This document shows, one piece after another, positions 1 through 8,917 of a stretch of 64,000 bases of DNA. This stretch comes from Anaerolinea sp. GTDB taxonomy: Bacteria > Chloroflexota > Anaerolineae > Anaerolineales > Anaerolineaceae. The stretch is taken from NCBI GenBank assembly GCA_013824865.1, contig PNON01000006.1:1-64000 (forward strand), read 5' to 3'. The position numbers were made by a program, and so were the translations under genes. The notes under the pieces were generated by a model. The model was given only the letters and a program-made list of their open reading frames with translations, was not told where the DNA came from and ran no database searches. Position 1 is the first letter of the stretch. Each line of letters opens with the position of its first letter.

Positions 1-740
1 GCGCCGCCATCCACCACGATGGCCTGCCCAGTCATGTAGGATGATTGGGTGTTATCCGCCAGGAAAAAGATGGCATGTGCAATCTCCACTGGCTGACCCA
101 CCCGTCCGATGACTGTACGGCTTGCCAGGTTTTCCAGCCGATCGAGGATTGTGCCCCCCCCGGAATGGCTGCGATTCAAGCCTGCGCGTAGCATGGGGGT
201 ATCCACGGCTCCTGGCAGGATGGCATTCACCCGGATGTTCTGCGGCGCAAATTCAATGGCCATGGCACGGGTAAGCGCCAATAAGCCGCCTTTACTGGCA
301 GCATAGGCGGCAATATCCTTGGATGTGGCAATGGCATGCACTGATGAAACATTGACAATGGCACCTCCGCCAGCGTTCACTAATAGCGGATGTGCCAGCT
401 TGGTGCCTAAAAACACAGAGCGTAAGTTGGAGGCCATCACAGCATCCCATTCCTCAACGCTCGTCTCCAATATCGGTTTCGCAATCTGTAGCGCGGCGTT
501 ATTCACAACCGCGTTCAGATGCCCGCCAAACTGGCTGGTCTGTTCATACACCCGGGCAATATCATCCGGGTTGGAGATGTCCGCCTGGATGAACAATCCT
601 CCTGATGGAAAATCGTCCGTCTTGACCGATCTGTCGACCCCGATGACACTCCAGCCCTTTTCTGCGAACAGGGAAACTGTCGCCCGGCCCACCCCGCCAG
701 AGGCTCCAGTGATTAAAACAATGGATACTTTATTTTTCAT
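1..740 (-). CDS. SDR-family NAD(P)-dependent oxidoreductase (C-terminus cut by window edge)
   Basis: A short-chain dehydrogenase read from an ATG at 738-740 to the window edge, about 246 residues. The stop and a few final residues lie outside. Visible SDR hallmarks are the N-terminal glycine-rich nucleotide-binding turn TGASGGVG, the NNAA motif, the catalytic Ser region (VNVSS), the YAASK active-site Tyr/Lys, and the closing TGQAIVVDGG. This is a classical, full-length-type SDR. It starts one base after the stop of the upstream dehydrogenase and is the last visible gene of the directon. SDRs of this kind occur beside nonulosonic-acid genes (for example PtmA in Campylobacter), so a role in sugar oxidation or reduction is likely but the substrate is unknown. 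Confidence 0.9.
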   Translation of the reverse strand, partial: MKNKVSIVLITGASGGVGRATVSLFAEKGWSVIGVDRSVKTDDFPSGGLFIQADISNPDDIARVYEQTSQFGGHLNAVVNNAALQIAKPILETSVEEWDAVMASNLRSVFLGTKLAHPLLVNAGGGAIVNVSSVHAIATSKDIAAYAASKGGLLALTRAMAIEFAPQNIRVNAILPGAVDTPMLRAGLNRSHSGGGTILDRLENLASRTVIGRVGQPVEIAHAIFFLADNTQSSYMTGQAIVVDGG

Positions 741-741
741 G

Positions 742-1719
742 CTAACTTCCTTTGAAATCATGGAATATCTGCAAATCCTGCGCCTTGATCCCCAGACCTT
801 CCACCAGGTTTTTTAAGGTATTCAGGTGCACATACTCCCAGGCAGCCGGGCTGGAATTGGAATTGTGTGGCGCCAGTAGCACGTTCTCCATGAGTAACAG
901 CGGGCTGGAAAGAGGCAGCGGTTCCACCTCAAACACATCCAGGGCTGCCCCGCCCAACCGACCGGATTGGAGAGCCTGAATCAGGGCATCTTCCTGAACA
1001 ATCGGTCCACGCGCGGTGTTGATTAATATTGCCCCGTGTTTCACATTGCCTAACTGCAACTGGTTGATCAAATGGTAGCTTGTCGGGTTCAAGTCGCAGT
1101 TGATGCTGATGAAATCAGAGCGCTCCATCAATTCCGGCAGGCTGGTCATCTCTACACCCACCTCTGCAACGAACTTCTCGTCAATTTCAATGATATCGTT
1201 ACCCAGCAATGTCATGTCAAAACCGCGGGCTTTGCGCAGCACCGCCTTGCCAATATTGCCTACCCCCACCACGCCTAAGGTACATTCGTGCAGCGCCCGG
1301 CCGGGGGTTTTTTCCCAGTCACCGCGCTTCATATATGTATCCATCCAGGGCAGGCGGCGCGCAAAGGTCAAGATATAACCCAACACGCTATCCGACACCG
1401 GCCTGGTAAAGGCATTGGGGGTGCGGTAAATTTTAATGCCGTATTTTTCCGCAGCTTTCTGGTCAATTGAATCGATCCCCGTTCCCCACTTGGAGATCAC
1501 TTTCAAGCGTGGAGCGCAGGCTGCCATCACTTTTTGCGTATAACGGTCATCACCGCAGATCGCACCATCAAACTGGCCGGCATACTTCAGCAATTCTGCT
1601 TCAGAGAGACGCTCGTGCACCTCCGGCAGGATCAGGTCCAATTCCAGTTTATCAAAGATGGGCTTGAACCGTTCCATATAGGGCAGCATGTACGGCGCGC
1701 TCACCAGTACTGTTGTCAT
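742..1719 (-). CDS. D-isomer-specific 2-hydroxyacid dehydrogenase (phosphoglycerate dehydrogenase-like)
   Basis: NAD-dependent 2-hydroxyacid dehydrogenase of the SerA/CtBP fold, about 325 residues. The Rossmann fingerprint GVVGVGNIGKAV sits mid-protein. The substrate-binding Arg is in NTARGPIV, and the catalytic His is in LAPHNSNSS near the C-terminus, preceded by the acidic DVFEVEPLP segment. There is no C-terminal ACT domain. An upstream TTG is possible, but the ATG at 1717-1719 has AAGGAGAA just before it and is preferred. The gene sits between a CMP-sugar synthetase and an SDR, so it probably acts on a carbohydrate or hydroxyacid precursor of the glycan rather than in serine synthesis. 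The substrate is not readable from the sequence. Confidence 0.88.
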   Translation of the reverse strand: MTTVLVSAPYMLPYMERFKPIFDKLELDLILPEVHERLSEAELLKYAGQFDGAICGDDRYTQKVMAACAPRLKVISKWGTGIDSIDQKAAEKYGIKIYRTPNAFTRPVSDSVLGYILTFARRLPWMDTYMKRGDWEKTPGRALHECTLGVVGVGNIGKAVLRKARGFDMTLLGNDIIEIDEKFVAEVGVEMTSLPELMERSDFISINCDLNPTSYHLINQLQLGNVKHGAILINTARGPIVQEDALIQALQSGRLGGAALDVFEVEPLPLSSPLLLMENVLLAPHNSNSSPAAWEYVHLNTLKNLVEGLGIKAQDLQIFHDFKGS

Positions 1720-1779
1720 AAGTTCTCCTTCTTTCAATAACCGCCTAAGGTTGTCGGACTAACAAAAAATTGGTACAAA

Positions 1780-2472
1780 TCAGTTGCCTTTTTTTTGAAC
1801 TTCCAGCCGCGCTTTAATCATCATCTCCGCGATGCTGAAATCCACTTCATTGTCCACATCCCAGGCTTCCTGGGGATCGATTTCAAACATCATTGGCCGC
1901 TCTCCCAACCGATTCCGCCTGGCTTCCAATATCTGCCGGGTAAAGAGATACAGACAGGAGTTTTCTTCAAATACCGGTGGCAGGTCCTGTGTTTGCATTA
2001 GAATGGCCGGGTTGTGATTGATCGGCCGCCCCAACTCGTCATAATAACGCACCTGTCTCCGTGTCACGCCGAAGAGCGAATCATAGGCGGGATAATGTTC
2101 CAACAACGCCAGGATGCCGCGCGAAATGGTTTCCGCTTTCAGCAGCGGATTGGTGCTGTGGGTCTGCAAGTAAAGATCTGCTTCCACCTGGACAGTATCG
2201 TGTATTAGGATTTCATTCATGGAGATATCGTCCGCCCGCAATGCTTCCGGCCGGCGGTGGCAAATTACATCCGGATAATCCTTAGCCAGCCCATCCAAAA
2301 TCACATCACTATCGGTATCCACTAGGATGGCGGATACCTCCGGCACCAGCAACAAGGTTTCGATGATATGGGCATATAGTGGTTTGCCGGCAATCAGGCG
2401 GTAATTCTTACCCGGCACCCGCTGGGAATGGTGGCGCATCGGCACCAGTGCTACGATCTTTTTTGAAGGCAT
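1780..2472 (-). CDS. neuA: Acylneuraminate cytidylyltransferase family protein (CMP-sugar synthetase)
   Basis: NeuA-like nucleotidyltransferase of 230 residues. It would activate a nonulosonic acid with CTP in the cytoplasm to give a CMP-sugar. The N-terminus carries the family's divergent nucleotide-binding loop, PMRHHSQRVPGKN, at about residues 11-23. THSTNPLL and a C-terminal WDVDNEVDF metal/substrate segment follow. A GAGGTGAAGG Shine-Dalgarno stretch precedes the ATG. It lies 13 bases after the GT2 gene in the same directon as a NeuB-type synthase (12,107-12,982), so the pair may make and activate one sugar. It is one of three cytidylyltransferase-like genes in the window. The exact sugar (Neu, Leg, Pse or KDN type) cannot be told. 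Confidence 0.85.
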   Translation of the reverse strand: MPSKKIVALVPMRHHSQRVPGKNYRLIAGKPLYAHIIETLLLVPEVSAILVDTDSDVILDGLAKDYPDVICHRRPEALRADDISMNEILIHDTVQVEADLYLQTHSTNPLLKAETISRGILALLEHYPAYDSLFGVTRRQVRYYDELGRPINHNPAILMQTQDLPPVFEENSCLYLFTRQILEARRNRLGERPMMFEIDPQEAWDVDNEVDFSIAEMMIKARLEVQKKGN

Positions 2473-2485
2473 CCTTCACCTCTTT

Positions 2486-3442
2486 TTATTTATTATACGC
2501 AATCGGCTCCACTTTGCGGGTAGAATTCTGTGTTTCAGTCTGATTAGCAAGTTTGGGGTAATAGAACCGCTGCTTCAATTGCCAGGTAAGCGGCCCGGAG
2601 CGTCTGTAGCCCCTGAAAGTGCCCCAGAACTGCATTAACCTGAACCAGATGATGTCCTTCCAATGCGCTTTTAGCTTCTTTTCCCCGGCTGCCGCTTGCC
2701 AATCCGTGATGATGTTCGCGGCAGACAATCGTAAAAAATCCCATAACCGAAACTGCTCATGCGGAAAGATACGCTTGAAAGCCATCCCCTCGCGCAGGTA
2801 GCGGCGGTAAATGCCTTTCGGGTTTTCCTGGTGCACATGGATGATCTCGGCGTTGGGTACATACTGAATACTGTATCCGAGCTTCATCACCCTGTGCGCC
2901 CAGTCCAGGTCTTCCAACCCGGGCAGAATCTCGTCATATCGCAGCTCCTGCCATAACGCTTTCCGGATGGCGGCGTTCGCATTGTTACAGAACGGATGCT
3001 CCTGTGTGGACGGCTGTCCATCCGGGAACCATTGATGGAAGAGTTGCTCTTCGGAATACTGGCTGGATTCGTTGCCGCGCTGCTTGCCATACGTCAGCGC
3101 CACCTTCGGGTTCACAAATGGTTCTAGCAGCACTTCCAGCCAATCCGGGTAGATCGGGTAAACATGCGCGCTGGCAATCGCCACCAATTCATGGCTGCAT
3201 GCTAGAATTCCCTGGTTAAGCGAATAACCGAAGGAGAATTCCTGCGGGTTGATTTGCACAATCTTCACCGGGTATCTGCTGGCAATTTCCACCGTCCGGT
3301 CGGTGGAGCCCGAATCCACCAGCACGATTTCCACATCTTTCACCGTCTGCAGCAGGATGCCCTCAAGCAGTTTGCCAATGTGCTTTTCTTCGTTATAGGC
3401 ACGGATTACGATGGAGGCGCTCAATTTGCTCCCAGTCATCAT
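2486..3442 (-). CDS. Glycosyltransferase family 2
   Basis: A GT-A fold family 2 glycosyltransferase of 318 residues, soluble or peripheral, with no clear membrane segment. It opens with SIVIRAYNEEKHIGKLL (nucleotide-sugar site), then VDSGSTDRT, then a conserved central region (NNANAAIRKALW, GLEDLDWAHRVMKLG) in which LEDLDW supplies the likely acceptor-side acidic residues. The pattern resembles rhamnosyltransferase-type GT2 enzymes. The ATG pair at the start follows GGAG about nine bases upstream, inside the stop region of the preceding GT-C gene. Donor and acceptor are unknown. It presumably adds one residue to the lipid-linked glycan. Confidence 0.9.
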   Translation of the reverse strand: MMTGSKLSASIVIRAYNEEKHIGKLLEGILLQTVKDVEIVLVDSGSTDRTVEIASRYPVKIVQINPQEFSFGYSLNQGILACSHELVAIASAHVYPIYPDWLEVLLEPFVNPKVALTYGKQRGNESSQYSEEQLFHQWFPDGQPSTQEHPFCNNANAAIRKALWQELRYDEILPGLEDLDWAHRVMKLGYSIQYVPNAEIIHVHQENPKGIYRRYLREGMAFKRIFPHEQFRLWDFLRLSAANIITDWQAAAGEKKLKAHWKDIIWFRLMQFWGTFRGYRRSGPLTWQLKQRFYYPKLANQTETQNSTRKVEPIAYNK

Positions 3443-3448
3443 GATAAA

Positions 3449-5527
3449 TTACTCCAGCCCGGGTAGATATTGGAACAGCGGGATTCCGCCCACGCGAGCG
3501 ATGCGTTTAAGATGCTGTGGCAGGAAGGCGCGATACGGATCACTCTCTTCGGCCACATACTTTTTTTCATATACATAATCCAGTCCAATCCGGTTTAAGT
3601 ATTCATCCGCAGTACCCGTTTGCATCATCTCGAAGTATTCTACGCTGTTCATCAGCCCATCCAGGTTGACGATGGTTCGCTCCTGGATGAAGTATGCCAG
3701 GCCTCCGCCACCGGTGGTGCCAATGAGTGCTCCGGGTTCGGTCAGCCCTTCCAATTCACGTGCCTGCAAGATGAACGGGTTTTCTGAACGGTTGCTGACA
3801 TCATATGGATATAATCTTCCAAGCTGGGTGCCCAATGACGCCACAACAGCAACAACTACTGCTGTCTGCAGCAACCGGCCGGAACGTTCCCCGGTGGTAC
3901 TGGCGATGTTGATATACAATGCATCTACGATCACGGCCAGTACCAACACGCCCAGCACCAGGCTCGGTATCCAGTACCATACGCGGGTGTGCAGGTAGCC
4001 GCTGATACCATAATACAGGGCTTGTACCAGGCAGGCGGCAAATAACGGAACAACACCCAGCTCATTTATTTTTTCAATCCAATAATTAAAATTCTGACGC
4101 AGCACAAGATAGACCACCAAGACCAGTATTGCAATCCCCAGCAGATCAACCATCAGCCTGCTGTTTTTTGTAGCAACACCCAGCCATTCTGCCAGCGGGT
4201 TCGATACCAACCTTACTGCTGAAAAAAACAGCGGCCATGAAGTATCTCCCTCTACTGTAAAGCCAAGCACTCCGCCAAAAGTGGAAGGCACCCGCCCATA
4301 GATGGGGTTCACCAGGGTGGACCACCAGTGCTTGATCTGCCCGCTAACTGGCAGGAAAGTACCAAACATCCAGCGGTTGAATCCCATATACAGAACAAGG
4401 AAGAATGCATTCGGAAGTGCATACGAAATCGCCAACTGTAATTTCCCGATATTCGTTTTCAATTTAGGCCAGGTAACACATACATTTGCCATGGTGGGAA
4501 CGCTTTTCAGCCATGCTGGCAGCCGGGTGAGAAACAGCCACCCCAGACTGAGACCCGCGTCCACCAGCACCACTATGCGCGGAAAGGAACTGATTATCCC
4601 GTCAGCGCTCAGCAGCGCGAGAATCCCAAAGCTGATGACCGCTGGCCCGGCTAGCGCCAGCAGCAATTTTTGCATTGTCACCCGCCATGCCCAACGATCC
4701 GGAGAGTAAAGACCGGTAATAAAATAGAAAATCACCTTAAGCAGCAAGAGGGCGCCAATAAACCAGTAGGCAGATTGCGCGTAGAAAAAGAAACCTTCCG
4801 CGCCCCCAAGCCGCAGGAAGTAACTGCCCGTCAAGATCACCGGGATGAATGCAATATCCAGAACCAGCAAACTGCGTCCTTTTTCACCATCCAGCAGCAG
4901 CCATATACCGGCAATCGCAGCCAGGTAGATGTTATCCAGCCGGCTAAGAATGGCCAGTGTAGCAATTAAACCAGTGACCATCGCATGGCCGCGCAGCCAG
5001 CCACCGCTATTTCGATGGTCCATACAACTGACACGGTAGATTAGCCAGGTAATAAATAACGCGGATATTCCCGATTCCATCCCCCCCGTCGTCACCACCG
5101 CATGGATGCTGTTATACGCCACCCAGAAGACGGCTATAACCATACCGGTCGTTTTTGATAACCGGTGCGAGATCAGGCGGAAAAGGATTACAGCGGTAAG
5201 ACTGGATGCAAGGGCGGATGTCATCACTATCACACGCAGGGGCAGCACTAGGTCACTGCGCGAGAGTAGGAATACCGGTATGCTGATCAGCATCCACAGC
5301 GGGTGATACCCGTTAGTCAAACTGATACCATCGAAGGTGGATCCCATCCCGGCACCAATATTCTGCGCCACCTTGAAGTAGTAATAGGCGTCATCATTGT
5401 TGTACCAGTTCAGCAGGCTGCGGGAAGGTGACAACGCCACGTACAGGTGCGCCAGCAAGCTCGTCGCCACCAGGAGCAACTCAAACCAGTGCTTTCTAAT
5501 CCAGAGCTTCAATTTACCCAGTCCCAT
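3449..5527 (-). CDS. Polytopic GT-C type membrane glycosyltransferase
   Basis: A 692-residue integral membrane protein with roughly a dozen hydrophobic segments. It has the GT-C signature after the first transmembrane helix: the acidic pair in NNDDAYYYFKVAQN at about residues 43-56, followed by TNGYHPLW at 71-78. Enzymes of this type use polyprenyl-phosphate sugars on the outer face of the membrane. The C-terminal 130 residues are more hydrophilic and probably external. A strong AGGAGA lies six bases before the ATG. It is embedded between a sulfotransferase and a GT2 in the same directon. The family is recognised by architecture only; the donor is unknown. Confidence 0.85.
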   Translation of the reverse strand: MGLGKLKLWIRKHWFELLLVATSLLAHLYVALSPSRSLLNWYNNDDAYYYFKVAQNIGAGMGSTFDGISLTNGYHPLWMLISIPVFLLSRSDLVLPLRVIVMTSALASSLTAVILFRLISHRLSKTTGMVIAVFWVAYNSIHAVVTTGGMESGISALFITWLIYRVSCMDHRNSGGWLRGHAMVTGLIATLAILSRLDNIYLAAIAGIWLLLDGEKGRSLLVLDIAFIPVILTGSYFLRLGGAEGFFFYAQSAYWFIGALLLLKVIFYFITGLYSPDRWAWRVTMQKLLLALAGPAVISFGILALLSADGIISSFPRIVVLVDAGLSLGWLFLTRLPAWLKSVPTMANVCVTWPKLKTNIGKLQLAISYALPNAFFLVLYMGFNRWMFGTFLPVSGQIKHWWSTLVNPIYGRVPSTFGGVLGFTVEGDTSWPLFFSAVRLVSNPLAEWLGVATKNSRLMVDLLGIAILVLVVYLVLRQNFNYWIEKINELGVVPLFAACLVQALYYGISGYLHTRVWYWIPSLVLGVLVLAVIVDALYINIASTTGERSGRLLQTAVVVAVVASLGTQLGRLYPYDVSNRSENPFILQARELEGLTEPGALIGTTGGGGLAYFIQERTIVNLDGLMNSVEYFEMMQTGTADEYLNRIGLDYVYEKKYVAEESDPYRAFLPQHLKRIARVGGIPLFQYLPGLE

Positions 5528-5544
5528 CCTGATCTCCTGGTTGT

Positions 5545-6438
5545 CTACCAGTCCAGGTCCTTTTCATATCCTAATTTTATGAGCATCTCTCCGGCAACCA
5601 ACTTGAATAAAGCTTTATTCTCCGGTGAAAATTGTGTTTTCCACCCGCCGGACTTCCCCTGCCTGAAGGTGGGCGAGCGTTGCGGGTCGATCATTCCTTC
5701 CAGCTTCTCCACTGTCTGCTCCTCGGGTATGTTTGGTTTGAAACCTCGGGCAACAGCATGGTTAAGCACTTTGCGCACGGTGGCAGTGCGCTCCTCCATG
5801 AAATCCTCATACTTGATGATTAATACTTCCGGGTGTAGCAACCAGTTTAAAAAAGGAGCGAACCGTCCGGCAATATCCAGAAAGGGGGTATCCGCTTCAG
5901 GTCTGCCCAGGATGCTGGTTTGCAGGCGTTCGTCGAAATTCGTGAGGGTATTTGCATAATAGGCATGGTGGACGTGGTTGGGTTCGATCTTGGTGACATA
6001 ATGAACATGCGAAATCACCACATCCCGTGGGTCGCGCAGGATAAAATAAGCGCAAAATCCATCGCGAGTGAAATGCTCCACGATCTCCGGTCTGGCATGC
6101 AGGTGCCCATAACCGATATCCCCATGAGACAGGCGCCCCAGCTCCCTGAAGATCTCTGCATTACTGCGTTCGCGCCCACTGGCGCCTTCATACATGACCA
6201 CCGCCGGCAGGCCGGTATCCACTGCCGGCCCCACCAGTGGAAAGCCCTCCAATACTTGGGTCAGCAGGTGGGTGCCGCTTTTAGGAAACGAATTGGCAAA
6301 AAATACCGGGGATACGGATAATCGGGGTTGATGATTTGCAGCCAGGGTCACATCCCGCCCGGCTCTTCGATAAAATCGACGTACCAGCTTGGCCTGGTAT
6401 TTCATCCTGGTCTTAAATTCGGGGATTAGGCCGCTCAT
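5545..6438 (-). CDS. PAPS-dependent sulfotransferase
   Basis: A 297-residue cytosolic-type sulfotransferase that moves sulfate from PAPS to a glycan hydroxyl or amine. The 5'-phosphosulfate loop is ANSFPKSGTHLL (about residues 48-59) and the 3'-phosphate-binding strand is ILRDPRDVVISH (about 133-144). Later segments (LIIKYEDFMEER; FRQGKSGGWKTQF) match the family's C-terminal PAPS-binding RKG-like loop. It ends in LGYEKDLDW, a tail shared with two other sulfotransferases here. Its ATG directly follows the stop of the next sulfotransferase gene (6439-7299), of which it is a close paralogue, so the two are probably translated together and may sulfate different positions. Confidence 0.93.
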   Translation of the reverse strand: MSGLIPEFKTRMKYQAKLVRRFYRRAGRDVTLAANHQPRLSVSPVFFANSFPKSGTHLLTQVLEGFPLVGPAVDTGLPAVVMYEGASGRERSNAEIFRELGRLSHGDIGYGHLHARPEIVEHFTRDGFCAYFILRDPRDVVISHVHYVTKIEPNHVHHAYYANTLTNFDERLQTSILGRPEADTPFLDIAGRFAPFLNWLLHPEVLIIKYEDFMEERTATVRKVLNHAVARGFKPNIPEEQTVEKLEGMIDPQRSPTFRQGKSGGWKTQFSPENKALFKLVAGEMLIKLGYEKDLDW

Positions 6439-7299
6439 TTACCAGTCCTGATCTTTCTCATATCCCAGCCGCTGTAGCAGGTCGCCCGTCTGTTCCTTAA
6501 AAAAGGCGATATTGGCTGCGGTAAAATGCTCCCGCCAGTCACCTGGCTGCCCCTTGCGGAATGTGCCGGATCGCCTGGGTTGCACTGACGCTTTCAATGC
6601 CTCCACGGCTTCAGCCCGCGAGACGCTTGGGAAAAATCCATGCCCGGCAAGGTGATCTAAAATGCGTTGGATGGCTGCATCCCGTTTCAGGATCAACTCC
6701 TCGAAGCGCAGGCTCAATACCTGCGGCTGTTTCAACCATTCCAGGTAGCGGCTGTATTTCAACGCGACGCCAGACAGGGGAGAATCTTCTTCATCCACCC
6801 CGCAGATGGCAGCATGGATGCGCTCCTCCATCGTTTTAAGTTCTTCGGTGTAATGGCGGTGCATGTTGTGACCCGGGTGCATCTGCGTCGCGTAAAACAC
6901 GTGCGAGATAATCATATCCCGTGGATCGCGATACACAAAAATAGGCGCGATATGGGGTTGGGTGAGCGCGCTCAAGTATGGTTCCACCGCTTTCAAGTAG
7001 CAGTAAGTAAAGTCTCCCGGTTTCAGGCGCTGGATGTTGCGCAGGATGGCTTGCTGGGATTGGATGACATTCTCTTCATCCCGGTTCAACGGCGGCATGC
7101 CCGGATTCACGAATGGCCCAATCTTCGGCAATCCCTCGAGAATCTGGATGATCAGGTGCGAGCCGGATTTTGGCATGGAATTGCCAATTACCACTGGCAT
7201 ACGGTCCAGTTCACCAGCCCCCCACCTTGCAGCCGTGGAGAGCCGTCGCGCCCGCCAGCGCAATCTTTTAACCGGGGCTTTCAGGTTCGCACCCTTCAT
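6439..7299 (-). CDS. PAPS-dependent sulfotransferase
   Basis: A 286-residue sulfotransferase paralogous to its downstream neighbour. The PAPS-binding loop is GNSMPKSGSHLI (about residues 39-50). The 3'-phosphate motif is YRDPRDMIISHV (about 123-134). The C-terminal loop FRKGQPGDWREHF and the ending LGYEKDQDW are also typical. The start codon overlaps the stop of the preceding GT-B gene (ATGA), indicating translational coupling. PAPS would come from the Sat-CysC fusion at 18,892-20,637. The acceptor is unknown, but position inside a glycan operon makes a surface polysaccharide the likely target. Confidence 0.93.
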   Translation of the reverse strand: MKGANLKAPVKRLRWRARRLSTAARWGAGELDRMPVVIGNSMPKSGSHLIIQILEGLPKIGPFVNPGMPPLNRDEENVIQSQQAILRNIQRLKPGDFTYCYLKAVEPYLSALTQPHIAPIFVYRDPRDMIISHVFYATQMHPGHNMHRHYTEELKTMEERIHAAICGVDEEDSPLSGVALKYSRYLEWLKQPQVLSLRFEELILKRDAAIQRILDHLAGHGFFPSVSRAEAVEALKASVQPRRSGTFRKGQPGDWREHFTAANIAFFKEQTGDLLQRLGYEKDQDW

Positions 7300-8909
7300 T
7301 TATCACCCAACAGAAAAGGCTGATCAGCGGTCAAGCCACCTAAAATGACCTTCATCGTTTCGGACTGATCCGGCGATAGCTTATCAAGGGAAAATTTCTT
7401 CATCAACACCAAGCCTGGACGTTGGCTTTCTTCCAGGAATTCATCAAAGGACAGCGCTGTTTTATATAATTGATAATACAGGAATTTCCGGGCATTCACA
7501 ACGAATTCAGGTGGAACCTCAATGCTTTCAGTACACAGGAGTTCTTCAGCTTTTTCCATGCACGTCGGGATGCTCTGCGGGAAGAAAACCGTTGGGTAGC
7601 GTGTATACCGCGATCTGCCGGCGGAAAGCACCGGCGCCCCCATGATGGCCGCTTCCAACCCGATGCTTGAGTTATACACCATTACAAACTTGGATTTCTG
7701 AATAAGCTCATACGAGCTGACATATTCCAGCGCGTCAATGTAAAGGATGTTCGGCAGCAAGAGCGCCCCGCTGTGCTTCACCCAATCGCGCACTGTTTCG
7801 CGGCTCTGCTTGGCGGTTCCCGGTCGCAGTTCATCCGGGTGGGCGCGGATCACAAAAAGCGTCTCCGGGTGCCTTTTCGCAAGCTGCGACACATGATCCA
7901 GCCAGGTGAACATATCCGGAAAGACTACGTTGGAGTGCGGCTGACTGGTATCAAAAATAACGTTGGTAAATACCGGCACGGTTTGTGTGAAACCAGCCAT
8001 CTTTTCCAGCAGTTCCGCATCCAGTGGTTTCATCCCCTGCCAGAACTGGATGCCCGCCATTTTAAAGTTGCCTTGGAACCGTTTTTCCAGGTAGTCATCC
8101 AGCCGCTGATTCTGCGCATCTGTCAGCGTTGCCCCTTCAGGGATATCGATGGGATATGCAGTAGCTTCCCCTTCTGTAAAGAAGGCAGTGAAAGGCAGCA
8201 TACCCACCTCATGTGCCACAGTGCGGATTCCGCGCTGCCGGGCAATGTACCTGGCTGTGGCTTCCGGGAAGAACTGCCCATTGAACACCACCACTGCCTG
8301 CGGTTTGACCTGGTCCAGCAGCCGGGTGAAGTTCTGAGCCACATTCCAGGCAGAGAGGATGAACTCCCGATACAGGGAGCGGGTGGCTTTATCATCTTTC
8401 AGATGATGACGGCGCAGTTCCCAGCGTAAAGCAGGCATAACCAGCTTACCTAAAGGCAAGTCAGCGAAACTCAATTCTTCCAGCTTTTCAATCGAGAGGT
8501 CAGCCATCGCCTGGCGTAATTTCTCGTCTAACAGGTAGCTGAACCACACCGCCTGCGCCCCGTTATATTCTGCTTTTGAGTGTTCAATGCATTTCGCGCA
8601 CGGCGGCTGTTGGCTCAGGTCATCCCGATTGGTTCCCAGGACGCAGCGGCTCATACCTGCATTGCACACAAAATGCACTACGGGAATACCTTGCAGCCGC
8701 AACCCCCAGGCAGTCAGCAATGAAAAGCCAGCATTCAGGCTGAGACCACCCAGCCGGGTGGAGGCATTAAAAAATATCACCGGCTGTTGTTGCGGATCAA
8801 TCACCGAGTTCGCACCTATTGCCCGCCCAATTGCGCGGATGCGCGCGTCATTTTCCCTGCGCCTGAAACTGGAACGAATCCTTTGGATGGCTCTCAATAG
8901 TCTCGACAT
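7296..8909 (-). CDS. Capsule-type GT-B glycosyltransferase-like protein with a four-cysteine motif
   Basis: A 537-residue soluble protein with two halves like those of GT-B capsule biosynthesis proteins. The C-terminal half has LFVIRAHPDELRPG and the donor-side motif YNSSIGLEAAIMGAPVLSAG, typical of capsule-polysaccharide (KpsC/KpsS-like) and related glycosyltransferases. The N-terminal half holds four cysteines, at about residues 82, 89, 104 and 107 (spacing CX6C and CX2C). A second, more distant copy of this architecture lies at 34,957-36,543 but lacks the cysteines. The start has no strong Shine-Dalgarno. Function is inferred as a glycan-building transferase; the cysteine cluster could bind zinc or form disulfides. 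Confidence 0.75.
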   Translation of the reverse strand: MSRLLRAIQRIRSSFRRRENDARIRAIGRAIGANSVIDPQQQPVIFFNASTRLGGLSLNAGFSLLTAWGLRLQGIPVVHFVCNAGMSRCVLGTNRDDLSQQPPCAKCIEHSKAEYNGAQAVWFSYLLDEKLRQAMADLSIEKLEELSFADLPLGKLVMPALRWELRRHHLKDDKATRSLYREFILSAWNVAQNFTRLLDQVKPQAVVVFNGQFFPEATARYIARQRGIRTVAHEVGMLPFTAFFTEGEATAYPIDIPEGATLTDAQNQRLDDYLEKRFQGNFKMAGIQFWQGMKPLDAELLEKMAGFTQTVPVFTNVIFDTSQPHSNVVFPDMFTWLDHVSQLAKRHPETLFVIRAHPDELRPGTAKQSRETVRDWVKHSGALLLPNILYIDALEYVSSYELIQKSKFVMVYNSSIGLEAAIMGAPVLSAGRSRYTRYPTVFFPQSIPTCMEKAEELLCTESIEVPPEFVVNARKFLYYQLYKTALSFDEFLEESQRPGLVLMKKFSLDKLSPDQSETMKVILGGLTADQPFLLGDK

Positions 8910-8917
8910 TTATTTGC

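Noticed and set aside
7773-8429. 218-codon plus-strand open frame opposite the GT-B gene
   Set aside because: Rich in His/Gln/Phe as expected of reverse-complement coding; no family match.
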